Shown here: in pieces, positions 12,492 to 44,500 of the stretch | How the letters are laid out: every line of letters begins with the position of its first letter | How positions within the stretch are numbered: the stretch's first letter is position 1 | Source: Perognathus longimembris pacificus | Lineage: Eukaryota; Chordata; Mammalia; Rodentia; Heteromyidae | DNA length: 64,000 bases | Direction of reading: 5' to 3' | Assembly (NCBI RefSeq): GCF_023159225.1 | Contig: NC_063181.1 | Location: 6,283,606-6,347,605 of the forward strand | The notes under the pieces: model-generated | Seen by the model: the letters and a program-made list of their open reading frames with translations, nothing else | What the model was told of the DNA's origin: nothing | Database searches by the model: none | Translations under genes and position numbers: made by a program

Positions 12492-13064
12492 GCCCAGGAA
12501 ATTTTTTTTCTTGTGTCTTGCTTTTTTGTTTTTTGTTTTTTTCATTTTTTTTGTTTTCTTTTTAATAACTATAAATTCAAGCTTCGAGAAGCTTGTCTGG
12601 TGGTCTTGGAAAATAAAACCCCAACTAAACAACAAAGCTCTTTCTAGCATCATTTCTACCCTGATCTCGTTGTGAGAGAGGTGGTAGTTACACGGCCAGA
12701 GTCAAGTTCCCCTCATGAATGGTACGGGTTCGGTTCTGGGGGGTACTACAGGAGACGACAGCATGGTTGACGAAATTAGAATCTGCTGGTGGCATTTGCG
12801 GAAAAGAAGCCCTTGCAAATTTCTAAACAACAGGAAATTCTGTTAGGAAGTTCTAAAGTGTCTTACAGGCCCCAGAGGGAACAAAGTTAGTAAAATGCCT
12901 CAACAGAGTTTGGAGAAAATACTGGATTTCAGAGTTACTGGAACTGGATGTGTAAAAACAGGGTGGTAAGTTAGGTCATGCTTATTAACAATGGTCTCAA
13001 GTTCAGATAAACTACGTGACAACACTCCACTCCACAGGCCACGCGCATTCCCGGGGCTCCTTCC

Positions 13065-32342
<19,278 letters not shown>

Positions 32343-32465
32343 CGTCGGGGGGCTGGAGGAGCGGCGGCCGCGGCAAGACCGTCGCCGGTGCTCGGGCCGA
32401 AGAAGCAACACAACAAGCCGAGTCCCCCGCCCCCTTTTCTGCGCCTGCTCAGTCCCTCCCCCGGA

Positions 32466-32493
32466 TGACGTCAGAGCCCGCCCAGGACACGTG
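32466..32493 (-). promoter_or_regulatory. CRE plus E-box/HRE pair in the BNIP3L promoter
   Basis: TGACGTCA and CACGTG sit 14 bp apart, 124-151 bp upstream of the ATG, followed further upstream by tandem GGGGCGG boxes. Both are exact consensus palindromes for CREB/ATF and bHLH factors. Use in the cell is inferred. Confidence 0.6.
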
Positions 32494-32624
32494 ATGACAA
32501 CACAGCCCGCGGCGCGGCGGGGCGGGGCGGGGCGGGGCGGGGCGTTCCCGGGCCTGCCTCGCGGGGCCGGCGCGGGAGTACTGCCGACGTGCACGCGGCG
32601 AGGGGGAGGAGGGGAGGGCGGAAC

Positions 32625-32626
<2 letters not shown>

Positions 32627-32655
<29 letters not shown>
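32627..32655. repeat. (GCGT)n microsatellite upstream of the BNIP3L promoter
   Basis: About seven tandem GTGC units lie some 290 bp upstream of the ATG. Alternating purine-pyrimidine sequence of this kind can adopt Z-DNA. Confidence 0.85.
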
Positions 32656-33514
32656 ACCTCCACCCGCCGCGTGGGATGCGTGGCGCCGCGTGCGGGCGGC
32701 CCGCCCCCCTCCACCCCCGGGCGTCGTGTTCCCACGGGGTGTGTGTGTGGGCTCCCCCCCCCCCCACGATGAAGCCCGCGGCCGCGCCTTTGCGTCCGAG
32801 GTGTTTCTGAGCGGTCGGGAACCGAACCCGCGGCCTGGCGCGCAGACCGTGCCGCCCCCTCGACGCCTCGGGGCGCTCTGCCTACTCCGGCCCGGCCGGG
32901 CTCCATCAGGGCTCTGAGCTAGAAAACTAAACTCAGCAAGGGGAAGAAGAAAAAAAAAAAGCCCAGTACGGACTTGTCCAGAATGGACCGCGCAGTGGCG
33001 ACTGTCTAAGCGTGGTGACACTTGGAAACGGCTTTTAAAGATCTGGAAAACAGGTACACCGTGGAGAGTGTCCTGAAGGCACCTGTCAAAGCCCAGGGGT
33101 CAGGGATGCGGTCCGTAGATTGTTGGGAGGTCGTTGACGCTGTTTCCAAAGGTGTGCTTCCATTCCACTCAGGACCGTGACACTCTCCGCCCCCCCTTCT
33201 TCCCTTCCCTGCTCCTCCCCATCCTTGTGTGGGGGGGGTGGGGATAGGAGATGACGGGTGCTTAAGATTGAACCTCCAAACCTGCACGCCCCACCCCCAT
33301 TGTAAGCACTTCTTCTAGAGCTTTGAAACATTGAAAAATCTTTTTTTTTTTCCCCCTTCAAGTTTCAATATAACCTGATGCCGGCTTCTCTGGGCTTAGG
33401 TAAATGGAATGGGAAATGTATGTCTATCGGGACATAACTCGCTTGTGGAAACGCGGGGGCTTGGCGCCTTTAGTTCTCTTGTTTCTAAAGGATGTTGTGA
33501 CATTCACTTACTGT

Positions 33515-33610
33515 GTCAGAGGTGTTTTTGAGTCAGGCTCTCCCTGTGTATCTTCTAGGCCGGCCTGAAACTCTTGAGTGCTGGGATTAAGGTGAGGACT
33601 ATCCCTCACG
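33515..33610 (-). mobile_element. B1-like fragment upstream of BNIP3L
   Basis: AGTCAGGCTCTCCCTGTGTA and TTGAGTGCTGGGATTAAGG, the antisense of a B1 element. Confidence 0.65.
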
Positions 33611-33724
33611 TCTTGCTTCCTCTTCTGCCTTTGTGTGATTCATCCTTTATTTTTCTCTTGATTGTATTACCGGATGGTCTGTTTTATCGACTCACTTTGT
33701 AAAAAAAAGTATTACTCCTAACTT

Positions 33725-33900
33725 CTTTTATCAAGCTTTATTGGAATGCAAATCACACACCATGTAATTCATTCATGAATCAGGGCTGGGAACATGGCTA
33801 AAATCCACAGTCCGATATTTCGTCATGTCCGGGGAGCGGTGCACCTGTTACAGTATGATACTAGAGCACTTTAACCACCTCAAGAAGAAACCCTGGAATC
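33725..33900. mobile_element. Old LINE-1 (L1M-like) 3' fragment
   Basis: Resembles the ancient mammalian L1M 3' segment that reads through an AATTCA-rich stretch to a CCTCAAGAAGAAACCC-like end. Recognised by pattern only. Confidence 0.45.
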
Positions 33901-33959
33901 TTTTGTTTTTCCCATTTGGAATTTTCTTTCATCCTTGTATTCTGAACAATTATCTATTT

Positions 33960-35405
33960 TTAAATATATTTTAAAATTGCTATTACAAAGGTGATGTACA
34001 GAGGGTTACAGTTTCATAAGTCAGAGAGTACATTTAATTTTGGACAATGCCACCCCTTCCCTCACTCTCTCCGTTTTTCCTTTCCAATCCCATTCACAAA
34101 ATGTTCATCTTCAACATAGTGTTTAGTGAGTATCACTGCTGCATTTGTTTGCCCTTTGTCTCTCCATTTCTGTGCTCCTCATACCCTCCCAAAGACAGAG
34201 AAATGAACAAGACACAAAGGAAACAAAGACAACAAAAGAAAAAAAACTCGTTTCCATTTCCTCTGAGTTCATTTTAATAAATATTGCGTTATAGATCAGA
34301 AGCACATTGACATTGTGCCTTCCTGTTCCTCCTCTTAGACTACCCTTCTTTGGCCTCACTGTGTGTGAATGTCTAGAGTTTTCTATAATTTATCCTGTCC
34401 CAGAATATTTTAGGTATAGCTTCTGCGTATGAGAGAAAACATGTGCTATTTGTCTCTCAGAACTTGGCTTACTTAACATGTTTTGGTCTAGGTCCATCCA
34501 TTTCCCTGCACATGACATAATATAAAATTCCATTGTGTATAGGCACCCTATCTTGTGGATTTATTCATCCATTGCAGGGCATCTGGGCGGTTTCCGTAAC
34601 TGGGTTATCAGTGCAGCAGTGATCATGGACGTAAATGTCTTTAAGGTGGCCTGGCTTGTGATGGTCTGCGTAGATGCCCAGGTGTGGTCGTAGGTTTTGT
34701 TGAGGAACCTCCAGACGGCTGTCTGGAGTGGTTGTGCTAGCCTACATTTCCACCAACCGTGTAATAGGTTCCTTTTCCCTCACATCCCCGCCAACATTTG
34801 TTGCTCACATTCACATTGGCCAACAAGAGGTGAGATGGAATTGCAGTTTTGATTTGATTTGCATTTCCTTTATGGACAAGGATGTTGAGCATTTCCTCAT
34901 ACGTTTCTCCTCTTCTCCTGAGAAGTGTCTCCTTAGCTCCTTTACCCATTTAGCCATTTGCTAATAGAATAGCTTTGGGAGGGGTTAGTTTTTTGAGCTC
35001 CTTGTATGGTTTGGGTGTCAGGCTTTTGTGGGATGTCTCGCAGGTAATGATCTTCTCCCAGTCTGTTGGCTGTCTTTCTAGTTTAGTAACTATGTCCTTT
35101 GCTGTGCAGAAACTTTTTGTATTGACGTAATTCAATTTGTCAAGTCTCTCTCCTATCTGGTGTGCCCCGGGACTCTTTTCAAAAGGTTTCTGCCTGTGCC
35201 TAAGAGCTCTAGTGTTTCTCCTACTCCTTCTTGCAGCAATTTCAGAGTTTCAGGTCTGATGTCCAGGTCTTGGGTCCACTTTGAGTTGACAAACAGGGAT
35301 CCACTTTGAGTTTTCTGCATAGGATGCTCAGTTTTCCCAAACACCAATTATTGAAGAGACTTTTGGCTCCCTTATCAAATATCAGATAACTGTAATATAT
35401 GGAAA
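33960..35405 (-). mobile_element. 5'-truncated LINE-1, ORF2 C-terminal part and 3' UTR
   Basis: Minus-strand translation of 35400-34440 gives fragments in several frames matching the L1 ORF2 C-terminal region, such as NSKWTQDLDIRPETLKLLQE, KSFCTAKD, RQPTDWEKI and CWRGC. The fragments are broken by frameshifts and stops, so the copy is dead. 33960-34430 is the 3' UTR. A SINE lies at its 5' break (from 35410). Confidence 0.8.
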
Positions 35406-35409
35406 CTGC

Positions 35410-35600
35410 CATTTTACGAGGCAAGCACTCTTGCCACTAGGCCATATTTCCAGCCCCCCCCTCCCCTTTTTTTTGCCAGTCCTGGGTCTTTTTTTTCTTT
35501 CTTTCTTTTTTCTACATATGTGGTGCTGAGGAATTGAAGCCAGGGCTACAAGTATACGAGGCAAGCACTTTACCACTAGGGCATATTCCCAGCCCCAACT
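35410..35600 (-). mobile_element. Two overlapping dimeric-SINE pieces at the LINE-1 5' break
   Basis: A right end (35410-35455) and a nearly full antisense copy (35470-35600) with a CTTT-rich interruption. Confidence 0.65.
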
Positions 35601-35999
35601 TTGCCATTTTAATCTTGCCAAACAGGTGCTCTACCACTTAAGACACACGTCTAGCTCTTTGTGCTTTTAATTTTCCAAGTCTCACTTTACAGCTGGGGCT
35701 GACCCAGGCCACACAGCTCTGTTTCCTATAGCTAGGATGGTAGTCATCTACCTACTGGGCCCAATCTCAAACCACAATTTTCTATCTTTGAATGCCCAAC
35801 AGGCAAAAAGTTTTAGTGTTCATCTTTTACCTCCATTACTACCTATTACTGTAGTTGCTCAAATCCTCCTCTAGATTTGAACTTCATACTTTAAATACAG
35901 TTGCATCACTTAGTAGAGTCCTGTTGCCGTAATTTATGCAATTACCTCTGGCTAGGTAGTTTCCCGTCTAAGAATACTATTTCCTTGAAGAAACTTGGT

Positions 36000-36237
36000 T
36001 GTCATGGGGCTTGTACTCAGGGCCTGGGCACTGTCCTTGAGCTTTTTTTTTTTTTTTTTTTTGTTCAAGGCTAGTGCTCTACCACTTTGAGCCACAGCAC
36101 CACTTCCAGTTTTCTGGTGGTTAATTGGAGATAAGAGTCTCGTGGATTTTTCCTGCCTTGGCTGGCACTGAACCATGATCCTCAGATCTCAGCCTCTTGA
36201 GTAGGTAAAATTACAGGTGTGAATCGCCAGAGCCCAG
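36000..36237 (-). mobile_element. Composite SINE, intergenic
   Basis: Has an internal T run (36043-36062) and ends AATCGCCAGAGCCCAGTG. Confidence 0.7.
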
Positions 36238-36719
36238 TGAACGTTTTTATTTTTGAAGAACAATCTATATACCCAAACTCACATGTGCATAATACATATT
36301 TGATAATTTTGGAAGTAGGTACACCTCCATAGTCATTACCAAGTGAACAGAACCATCACCTCAAACAGGTCCAGTGTCTTTTTTCTCTGCCCTCCTGCCC
36401 TTCCTTTCGTTTTTGCCCTCAACAGCTGTTAACCTACTTTGTAATTTGCATTATATATACATATATGCATTATATAGGCACTGACAGTGCTGTTTTTCCT
36501 CCAGTATGTTATTTTTACTCTCAATAGTAATAGCCAGTTTTGGTAATACCGTTTTTTCATTAAAAAAAAAAAAAGATCATTTGGGCACATAATTGGAGGG
36601 AAAAGGGCAAACAAATGCAGTAGTGATCCTCACTAGACACTATGCTGAAAATGAACCATACAACTTGTGGGTGGGGACAGGAAGGAAAAACTGGGAGCAA
36701 GAGAAGGGGTGACATTTTT

Positions 36720-36930
36720 TTCTTTGTTCTTCTTAGTCATGGGGCTTGGACTTAGGGTCTGGGCGCCGTTCCCTGCACTCATTTTACTTAAGGCACATGT
36801 TGAGCCACAGTACAACTTTGGGTTTTTGGGTGGCTCAGACTTTAGTGCTGGGGCTGCTTTAAACCTTGATCCTCAGATCTCAGCCTCCTGAGTAGCTAGG
36901 GCTACAGGTGTGAGCCACCAGCACCGGCTT
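36720..36930 (-). mobile_element. Composite SINE, intergenic
   Basis: Shortened central part; ends GTGAGCCACCAGCACCGGC. Confidence 0.7.
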
Positions 36931-37367
36931 AAGAAATGTACTCTTTACCTCACTTATGTAACTGTTATTTCTGCTGTGCATCACCTTTGTAATAACAAGA
37001 GTAAATAGACCACGCTTAGAAGTCACACCTACGGTCCTATTTCAAAACCGCAGAAACTATCCTGCTGAGGACACAACCAGCGACGAATGTAAGTATTGCC
37101 TCTGAACTTTTCAAATCAACCAAAACAAGTTAACTTCTCCCAGATAGTGGGAAAAACATGGCTGTCTCATATACTTAGAATGGAATGCGTTGGAATTCTG
37201 GGAGGGAAACTCACGTTCCAGATCCCAAGTATGTCTATTCATTAAACACACAGTATTTGTAGCTCTAGGAACACATCCATTAAAATCTTAAATGTTCATT
37301 ATTTCAACATTCCCATTTTCAAGAATGAACACAATCAGCTGGTCACAGACTAAGTAGTGGGATAGAG

Positions 37368-37485
37368 GAGCTAGTGGCTTACAACACCTGCAATCGTAGC
37401 ACTCAGAAGGCGGAGGTAGGATTGCCCAGCAAGTTTGAGGTTAGCCTGGACTATAGTGAAATTGTCTTAAAAAAAAAAAATAAAG
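37368..37485 (+). mobile_element. B1-like monomer SINE
   Basis: AATCGTAGCACTCAGAAGGC head region followed by a 12-nt A run. Confidence 0.65.
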
Positions 37486-38099
37486 CCAGTAGTACTAAAA
37501 TATAGTATTACTTGATATATGTACAGTGGAGACATGAAGCTTTTGCCAACTGTTACAAGGCGCTATCTTCTATAGAAAAATGGCATGCTCAGAACACATT
37601 AAGAATACGATGAATGGATGTTTCCTCCACACAGTACCGGGGGGGGGGGGGTGTTCTTTTTTAAAAGTCCAAAGAACGTGTGTGAAAATGCAATTCATCT
37701 TAAAAGCAATTATTGACATTCCAGAATTAAATATGCATGCCTGGGCAGCACGAATTCCATCTCCTCACAAAGAAGGGCTAACCTGGCACAGGGGTCTGAG
37801 AGGTTTGGGTTCATACCAAACTCCTTTAACAGAACTCTGCCTGTATTCTCAAGATACTCAATGCTGCTCCACACGCCCTCTAGTGGGAAGCCCCAGAACA
37901 ACCAGCTGCCAGCATCCTTACATTGGAAAGCAAATAGGCTCTTTTCCCTCTTTTCCAGTTGTCAGATTCCTTTCGGAATTCTGACAAAACTCACTAGTGC
38001 GGACTGTAGAGAGTTACTTTGAGCCTGCACAATGGATATTCTTAATGTTAACACTGGTCACCCAGTTTAATGCCACCATGTAAGAAGAGAATTGCATGA

Positions 38100-38280
38100 A
38101 GGGCTGGGAATGTGGCTTAGTGGTTAAGAGTGCGTGCCTGGCATGCATGAAGCCCTGGGTTTGATTCTTCAGTACCACATACACAGAAAAAGCTAGCAGT
38201 GGCACTGTGACTCAGGTGGTAGAGTGCTAGCCTTGAGCAAAAACAAGCTCAGGGATAGTTCAGGGACTTAAAAGCCACAA
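38100..38280 (+). mobile_element. Dimeric SINE, intergenic
   Basis: GGGCTGGGAATGTGGCTTAG head, right module GTGACTCAGGTGGTAGAGTG. A diverged composite fragment follows near 38418-38500. Confidence 0.7.
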
Positions 38281-40549
38281 GATTGGCAGGGGAACAAACA
38301 GAATCCTATCTAACATGCAGTGCATGTGCAGTCTGTTTGAACTTATTAATAAAATGAAGTCTGCTCAATTTCCAAGACTTGGAAAAAAAATAGGGGAGTG
38401 GTGTTAAAAAAAAAAAAAGCCAGTGCTGGCCGCTTGTACCTGCTCTATCTGGCTACTCAGGAGGCTGAGATAAGAGGACAGCCTGGAAGCTTGTAGGAGC
38501 ATAAATTCCCTAAGGCTCCATTCTCCAGGCGCTATTGAATACTAACAGGTGTGACAGCCTAGCACACACTGTGTTGTTTTCTTGGCAGAAAGTACAGGGG
38601 AGGAGTGCTTGGTTTTGGTCTTCCTCAAGTGCACATGACCAATTCCACCTGAATTTTTGGGTGGCAGAGAAAAGGCACTAAAGTAATATTCCTGGATACA
38701 GTGATTTGAATTCACTGAAAACGCTCTGATCAGTAGTTTCCAAATACACAAGGTTTTCTAGGTCACACTACCCTTACAACACGATGACACAGCAAGGTCC
38801 TGTTTCCGGTTTTGAGACTACCTCCAACTACAGGACTCTCACATTAAAAAAAAAAAGATTTTGAAGAGTGCATGTATGCATTTAATTCAAAGAGACTAAG
38901 AGCTACACAACTTAATCTCCAGTAGTTACTATATAAAACGTGCATCTATATATTTACAAGGTATTCTTACCGCCCAGCCACTGAGTAAAGATCAAAAGAA
39001 CAGAGTACTCTTCTACCATAGTCCTTTGAAAAGGTTTGATAGAAGGGAGAACTGTGTATTTGTGGTAAGAGAACAGGAAATACAAGCAAGTTGACAAGAC
39101 TAAGTTTATTCTATTATTTTTATTAATAAAAAATTAACCATGATCATATAAAATGAGTGGCTGGGCTTAGAGTTTGCTACACCAAAGAAAGTAAAAAATA
39201 CTTGAGATTGTGTTACAGTGATTTATAATAGCATTCCTTGATAGGCATTTTAACTTTAGCATTTAGGCTTATCTCTTAAATATATAAAACGAACCCTTAG
39301 GATCAGGGATGGGTCGTCACAGCTACTTACAAACCAAAAAGTGTTTCCAAGAGATAGGATCCACACTCTCAAGCTACCTCCCAACAGGATCCTCTGCTAA
39401 GCTGCCCAATCGGAAATCAGAGAATCACCCACATTCCCATGGGAAGGGGACCCCATTTGCCACGCAGGTGTTAGGAATAAATAACAAAGTAAGGATGTGC
39501 GCATGATCCCCAGATAAATTAGTATAAGTGCCATCGAGAATTAGCAGACATATAACCAATGTGTTTAAATACAAAGTCCAAAAGATACAGTAATTTTATT
39601 ACATAAAAATTCTGTGTACTAAAAATGTTAACTTACAAGACATACTATTTTATAAGTGTAGAGGGAGTTATGATGGAATTTAATTAAAATTTTCATGACT
39701 GAAGAAAACAGGTAGTGAAAATATAAGCACTCCATCCTCTAAATTCAAGACTGTTATAACCATTCTCTAATAATATAAATGCCTGCTTGACTCATCTTTC
39801 AAAAATAAAGTCCATTTTGTTCTCCACAAAAGCTTCTTGCGGGGCCAACAAAGATATGCCCCATCTATCAAAACAGGGCTGTCTTCATCTTTGGATAAGG
39901 TGTCACCACTTGAGAAAAGTGTAGCCAGACAGATTACTATATTTATCTGATACAGCAGCTGGGAGTCCATTAAGCACTTTTGAACACTGTACCTTTAAAA
40001 ACTTTCTCTTTAATATAGCTTTGGAAAAAAAATATCCATAGCAAAGTACATTTCATTCTGACTGGACAGCAGAAAAATACAAAAAAGGAATGTAGTGTCA
40101 GTTCTACCCATGATATCCCTTGATGCTATGTTTCCACTCTATTATATGACTAACAAAAAAGTCTAGTTAAAACATCTTAAAGTCTTTTGACTTACTAGTA
40201 TTCAGGGAAGACAAAAAATGAAATTACTATAAAAAGTCTTTAAAATTTTGGTTCTCATTTACAACAATTTCATTAACAGTGAAGTATAGATACAATGTAT
40301 CTAATATGCCCACAACTACATTTAAAAATCTCTAGTAGCATTTAGAGATAGCAAAATCTTCAATACTAATATATATTTGAAACATGTTCACATAGAACCA
40401 AGACCTCTCTCCTCCATGAAAAGAACACTTGTTAAAAATAATTAACAGATATACCAATAAAACAACAGACTCAATTCAGTTCAGTTCACCCAAGGGCATG
40501 ACACAGATTTTGGCTTAAAGAGGTAGATTCAAAAGAAAAAGAAAACCAG

Positions 40550-41263
40550 ATTCTCCGTTCTTTGTCACTTTTATTCAGTAGTAGTTTTTTTTTTTTTCCT
40601 TATTTTCAGCGCCAGACATGGCAAGGAGTGATTACAGCCAACTGTTATTAAAACATTTGTTCGCAACATGTACCCCCTTTACCGTGGACCCCAAGCTGAC
40701 TCATTTTGTGTGCTTTCATTCTTTTTCTCATTTTTAATATACCACCACCAAGACCAGGTGGAAGGGGCTAGGTAAGAGATGGAGGGGGAGAGTCCAGGAG
40801 GCCAGAGAGGAGGAATGCTACAAGCCACAGTAAGAATGAGCTGTATTTAATTTAAAAAAGGGGAAGGGGTGTACCCCACAAATGATACAGTAATGAGGAT
40901 ACACAATTAAATCCCATAGCATGACTGAAGGCTTTCACTGTGTTTGACGTCATCACAATGGAAGGCATAAAAAGTGGAGTAAATCAATGTTGATACAGTC
41001 CAATAGTCTAGTCCATTAGGCAAGATGGTGCAAGAAGTCATTTAAATTAAAAGTGCCCTACCCTTACCTAAATGGCTAGCAGACACGGAGAAGCCCAGGG
41101 TGGTGAGTGGAGCTCTCTCCATGCAGCTATGAGTGTTGTCGAATGGCACACTGTCAAACACTGGAAAGGGTGCCACAATGGACCCTTCTCTTACAGGTAC
41201 GAATGCTAGACTCAGCTATCTCAACTAAGCAGGATGTGGGCTCTTCTGCTAGGAATGCCAACC
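40550..41263 (-). other. PPP2R2A: PPP2R2A 3' UTR (minimum extent)
   Basis: Unique sequence follows the stop down to an AATAAA on the minus strand at 40575-40570. The next 1.6 kb (to about 38.9 kb) is AT-rich, free of SINEs and holds more AATAAA-like signals (near 39595 and 39115), so a longer 3' UTR is possible. Confidence 0.6.
40570..40575 (-). terminator. Polyadenylation signal, PPP2R2A
   Basis: AATAAA on the minus strand, 689 nt after the stop codon. Confidence 0.5.
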
Positions 41264-41543
41264 CTAATTCACTTTGTCTTGAAATATATACAGATTGTTT
41301 GTAGTAGCTACGGCAATGATATTTTCCTTGGGGTGCCAGGCTGTATGAAGGATTTTCTTGTTGAAGTCTAGGCTGTCAACACTTATTTCATCTTTCTTTC
41401 GTTTGCCGCTTGCACAGACTTTGCGTGGCTTCAAAACCGTGCGAGGCTTATTGTTTTCTCGTGATGCTTCTAGGGTTATATCTCGCTTTGTGTTCCTGTC
41501 GAACATTCTGAAGAAATTATTGTAGGATCCAGTCATGACAACA
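41264..41543 (-). CDS. PPP2R2A: PPP2R2A last coding exon, residues 355-447 and stop
   Basis: 280 coding nt after acceptor ctcttacag. Codes [20 protein letters not shown] through the basic [15 protein letters not shown] segment to [11 protein letters not shown] and TAG (41266-41264). The basic stretch is typical of B55 subunits. Confidence 0.97.
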
Positions 41544-44500
41544 CTGTAAGAGTAGAGCACCGCGTCAAAACATGTGAAGAGACTGTGTTAACTAAAACTG
41601 CTCCAACCTGGCCTCGCGCCCCCAGGGAACAGTGACTGGAAGGCCCCGATTCACTGGAATAAATCAACTGCTTCTGCTAGGACCCTCTTCCAAAGCTGAC
41701 ATGTCCTCATGCAAAGTTCTCAGTCACCCTGAACTAGCTCCCCTGAGCCACCTCTGCAACTGCGGACCATGTCATTTACTGGAGTAGCAGCTTCTTGAAG
41801 TACAGCTGCCTGTAGGATTCACAAATTGTCATCTCCCCCACACACGGCAACAGCTGTTCTTATGAAACCAGTGCTTTCTAATGTGAATTATAAACTTTTA
41901 AATTTGTTCCAGATAACCAGAGGCCTCTCCCCCTAAAGCCCCCACAGAGGGCGTGTGGATGATGTAATCTAAGATGTCTTCAACCCGCAATCCTCCTGCC
42001 TTGACCTATAGAGTGCGCTTGGACGACAGGCCTGTGCCCCTCTGCCTCGCTCAGACAGCCCTGCTGCACAACGCTGCTAGGCCCCCAGGCGTTTACACCG
42101 CACACGGCTCCCAGTCGGCACCACCACCAAGCGTCCTCACAGGCACTTCTCAAGACTGGAACGGCCATGTGTGCAGACGGGTGCCACATGGTTCAAATGA
42201 CTACTCTAACTGAGGTCAGAAAACTAAGGACCTGCTTGCTCTGTAACCAAGAATTATCTTCTACTCGGTAGTATCTATTCTCCCAATAATCTACATCAAA
42301 CTCAGCTTAGCACATGACCCTGAAGCCAATGGAGCTGTAGTCCTTAAAAAAGGACTTATGTAGCATTCTTGCCAAAAATGTATAACACACAAATTACAAC
42401 CATTCCTTCACTAGGTGCCAGTGACTCAGGCCTGTAATCCTAGCTACATAGGAGGCTGAAATCTGAGGATCATGGTTCAAAGCCAGCTTAGACAGGTTAA
42501 ATCCATCAGATTCTTTTTTCTTTTTTTGGCCAGTCCTGGGGCTTGAACTCTGGGCCTGGGTGCTATCCCTGAACTCTTTTTATTCAAGGCCAGCACTCTA
42601 CCACTTGAACCACAGCACCACTTCCAGCTCTTTTTGTGATTAAGTGGAGGTAAGTCTCATGTACTTTCCTGCCTAGGCTGGCTTTTGAATCATGGTCCTC
42701 ACATCTCAACCTCCTGGGTAGCTAGGATGACAGGCGTGAGCCACGGTGCCAGACTTGTTTGTGAGCTTCTTTTTTTGTTGGTTGCGGGTCTTGAATCAAC
42801 TCAAGGTCTGGGCACTGAGCTCTACTGCTCAAGGCTAATAACTCTACTACTTTGAGACACAGTGCCACTTCTCGTTTTTGAGTGGTTAATTGGAGCTAAG
42901 AGTCTCATGGGGACTTTTCTGCCTGGGCTGGCTTTAAACTGCAGTTCTCAGATCCCAGCCTCCTGAGTAACTAGGACTACAAGTATAAGTCACCAGGGCC
43001 CAACACTTGTGAGATTCTTATCTCCAATTCATTACCAAAATATTGGAAGTTGAGCTGTGGCTCTAGTGGCAGATCACTAACCGCTAGTGAAAAAGATTAG
43101 GGACAGTGCCCAGGCCCTGAGTTCAAGCTCTAGGAATGGCACACACATACACCTAAAAGATATGACTATCATAAAAGAACACAACTGGTTGCTGGTGGCT
43201 CATGCCTGTAATACTAGCTACTCAGGAAGCTGAGATCTGAGGATGGTAGTTTGAAGCCAACCGAGGCAGGAAAGTCTCTGAAAGATTCTTATCTCCAGTT
43301 AACCACCAGAAAACTGGAAGTGGGGCTGTGATTCAAAGTGGTAGAGCACTAGCCTTGAGTATAAAAGCACAGGGACAGCAGCCAGGCCCTGAGAACAAGC
43401 CCCACCACCAGCAAAAAAGTAAAATAAATAACAAAGAGAGAGTGATAGAGCAAATAGCACAAGGATATCTGGGTAAAGGCTAAATGACTTCTTTTGCTAT
43501 GCTATCAAATTTTCAAGTTTGAAATTATTTCAATAAAATCTTTTTAAGGGAAATAATTCCCACTTCAAGCTGCTTTAAACAAGAAGGTGGCAGTGGTAGC
43601 ATTACACCACAGGCTATTACATAATGCCTTTCTCCAAATTGGTTTAACTTCCTTTACTCTGTAATGACACTGGAATCATATTCAGCTCCCATGATAAAAC
43701 TACTACTGAATAAAGAACTCCTAATTATCAATAAATCTCAAAGTTACTTTTTCTCAACTTAAGACATAATCAAATGGCAAAAAATTAATGGCAAGGCTAA
43801 GGAATATGGCTGAGCAGCAGAGTACTTGCTTTGCATGCTTGAAGCCCTGGGTTTGAGTCCTCGGCACCATATAAGCAGAAAGTGCTAGCCTCGAGCAAAA
43901 AGAAGCCAGAGACAGTGCTTGGGCCCTGATTCCAGGACTGCCCACCCCCCCCCACCAAAAACCCACACCTGACAATTACAATTTTTTTGATGCTCCTTTG
44001 ATAGTGAAAGAATTATGCTGTGACAAAACTAGAGATAAAAATCATAATATCCTCTGATAATATGGATAAAATGATACACACAAATTGTTGCCTCTATGAG
44101 GTATTAATGTTAACAAGAGATCATATGGTAATCATAAGAAATCACCACTGCCAAAGGACTTCTCAAAGCAGGCTCACTGTACAGTAACACCAAACTGAAA
44201 ATTCACTACTTTAATGAATGGTTATCATTTCAGGGAAGTGATTTTAAAAATGCTTCTTGAGCATGGAGTCTCACTATGTTGCCTTGCCTATGCTGATCTT
44301 GAACTCCTAAGCACAAGCCATCCTCCAACTTCAGCCTCCCGTGTAGGTAGCAGGCTACAGGCAGGTTCCACGGTGCCTGGCTTCCCACGTGACTCATCGG
44401 GTCCACAGCGGGAAACATGTGAAGGAAGTGACACACGTTTCGGTTTATCTTCACTGGTGGAACCAGTGCTTAGTTTTTCACGTGTGATTACCGCAATGCT

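Larger units (their letters stand above)
10630..13064 (-). other. BNIP3L: BNIP3L 3' UTR (distal end inferred)
   Basis: About 2.4 kb downstream of the stop contains no recognisable SINE or LINE, although flanking sequence is dense in them. Polyadenylation signals on the minus strand are AATAAA (12491-12486) and ATTAAA (10651-10646). The second is followed by GT-rich sequence around 10575-10605. This suggests a short and a long mRNA. The right limit is the TGA; the left limit is inferred from the signal and from the SINE beginning near 10480. Confidence 0.7.
35600..40550. other. Intergenic between PPP2R2A and BNIP3L, AT-rich
   Basis: Holds the SINEs listed. 38550-40550 is repeat-poor and could be distal PPP2R2A 3' UTR. 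No other gene is seen. Confidence 0.55.

Noticed and set aside
34728..35420. Short minus-strand proteins with a reverse-transcriptase-element look
   Set aside because: They are frameshifted pieces of one dead LINE-1 ORF2 and do not form a gene.
40945..40952. TGACGTCA CRE in the PPP2R2A 3' UTR
   Set aside because: A single palindrome without CpG island or other promoter signals. Likely chance.
41264..41543. Assignment of the last exon to the paralogue PPP2R2D
   Set aside because: The C-terminal residues ([14 protein letters not shown]) and all upstream exons fit the alpha subunit better, and the neighbour is BNIP3L as at the human PPP2R2A locus.
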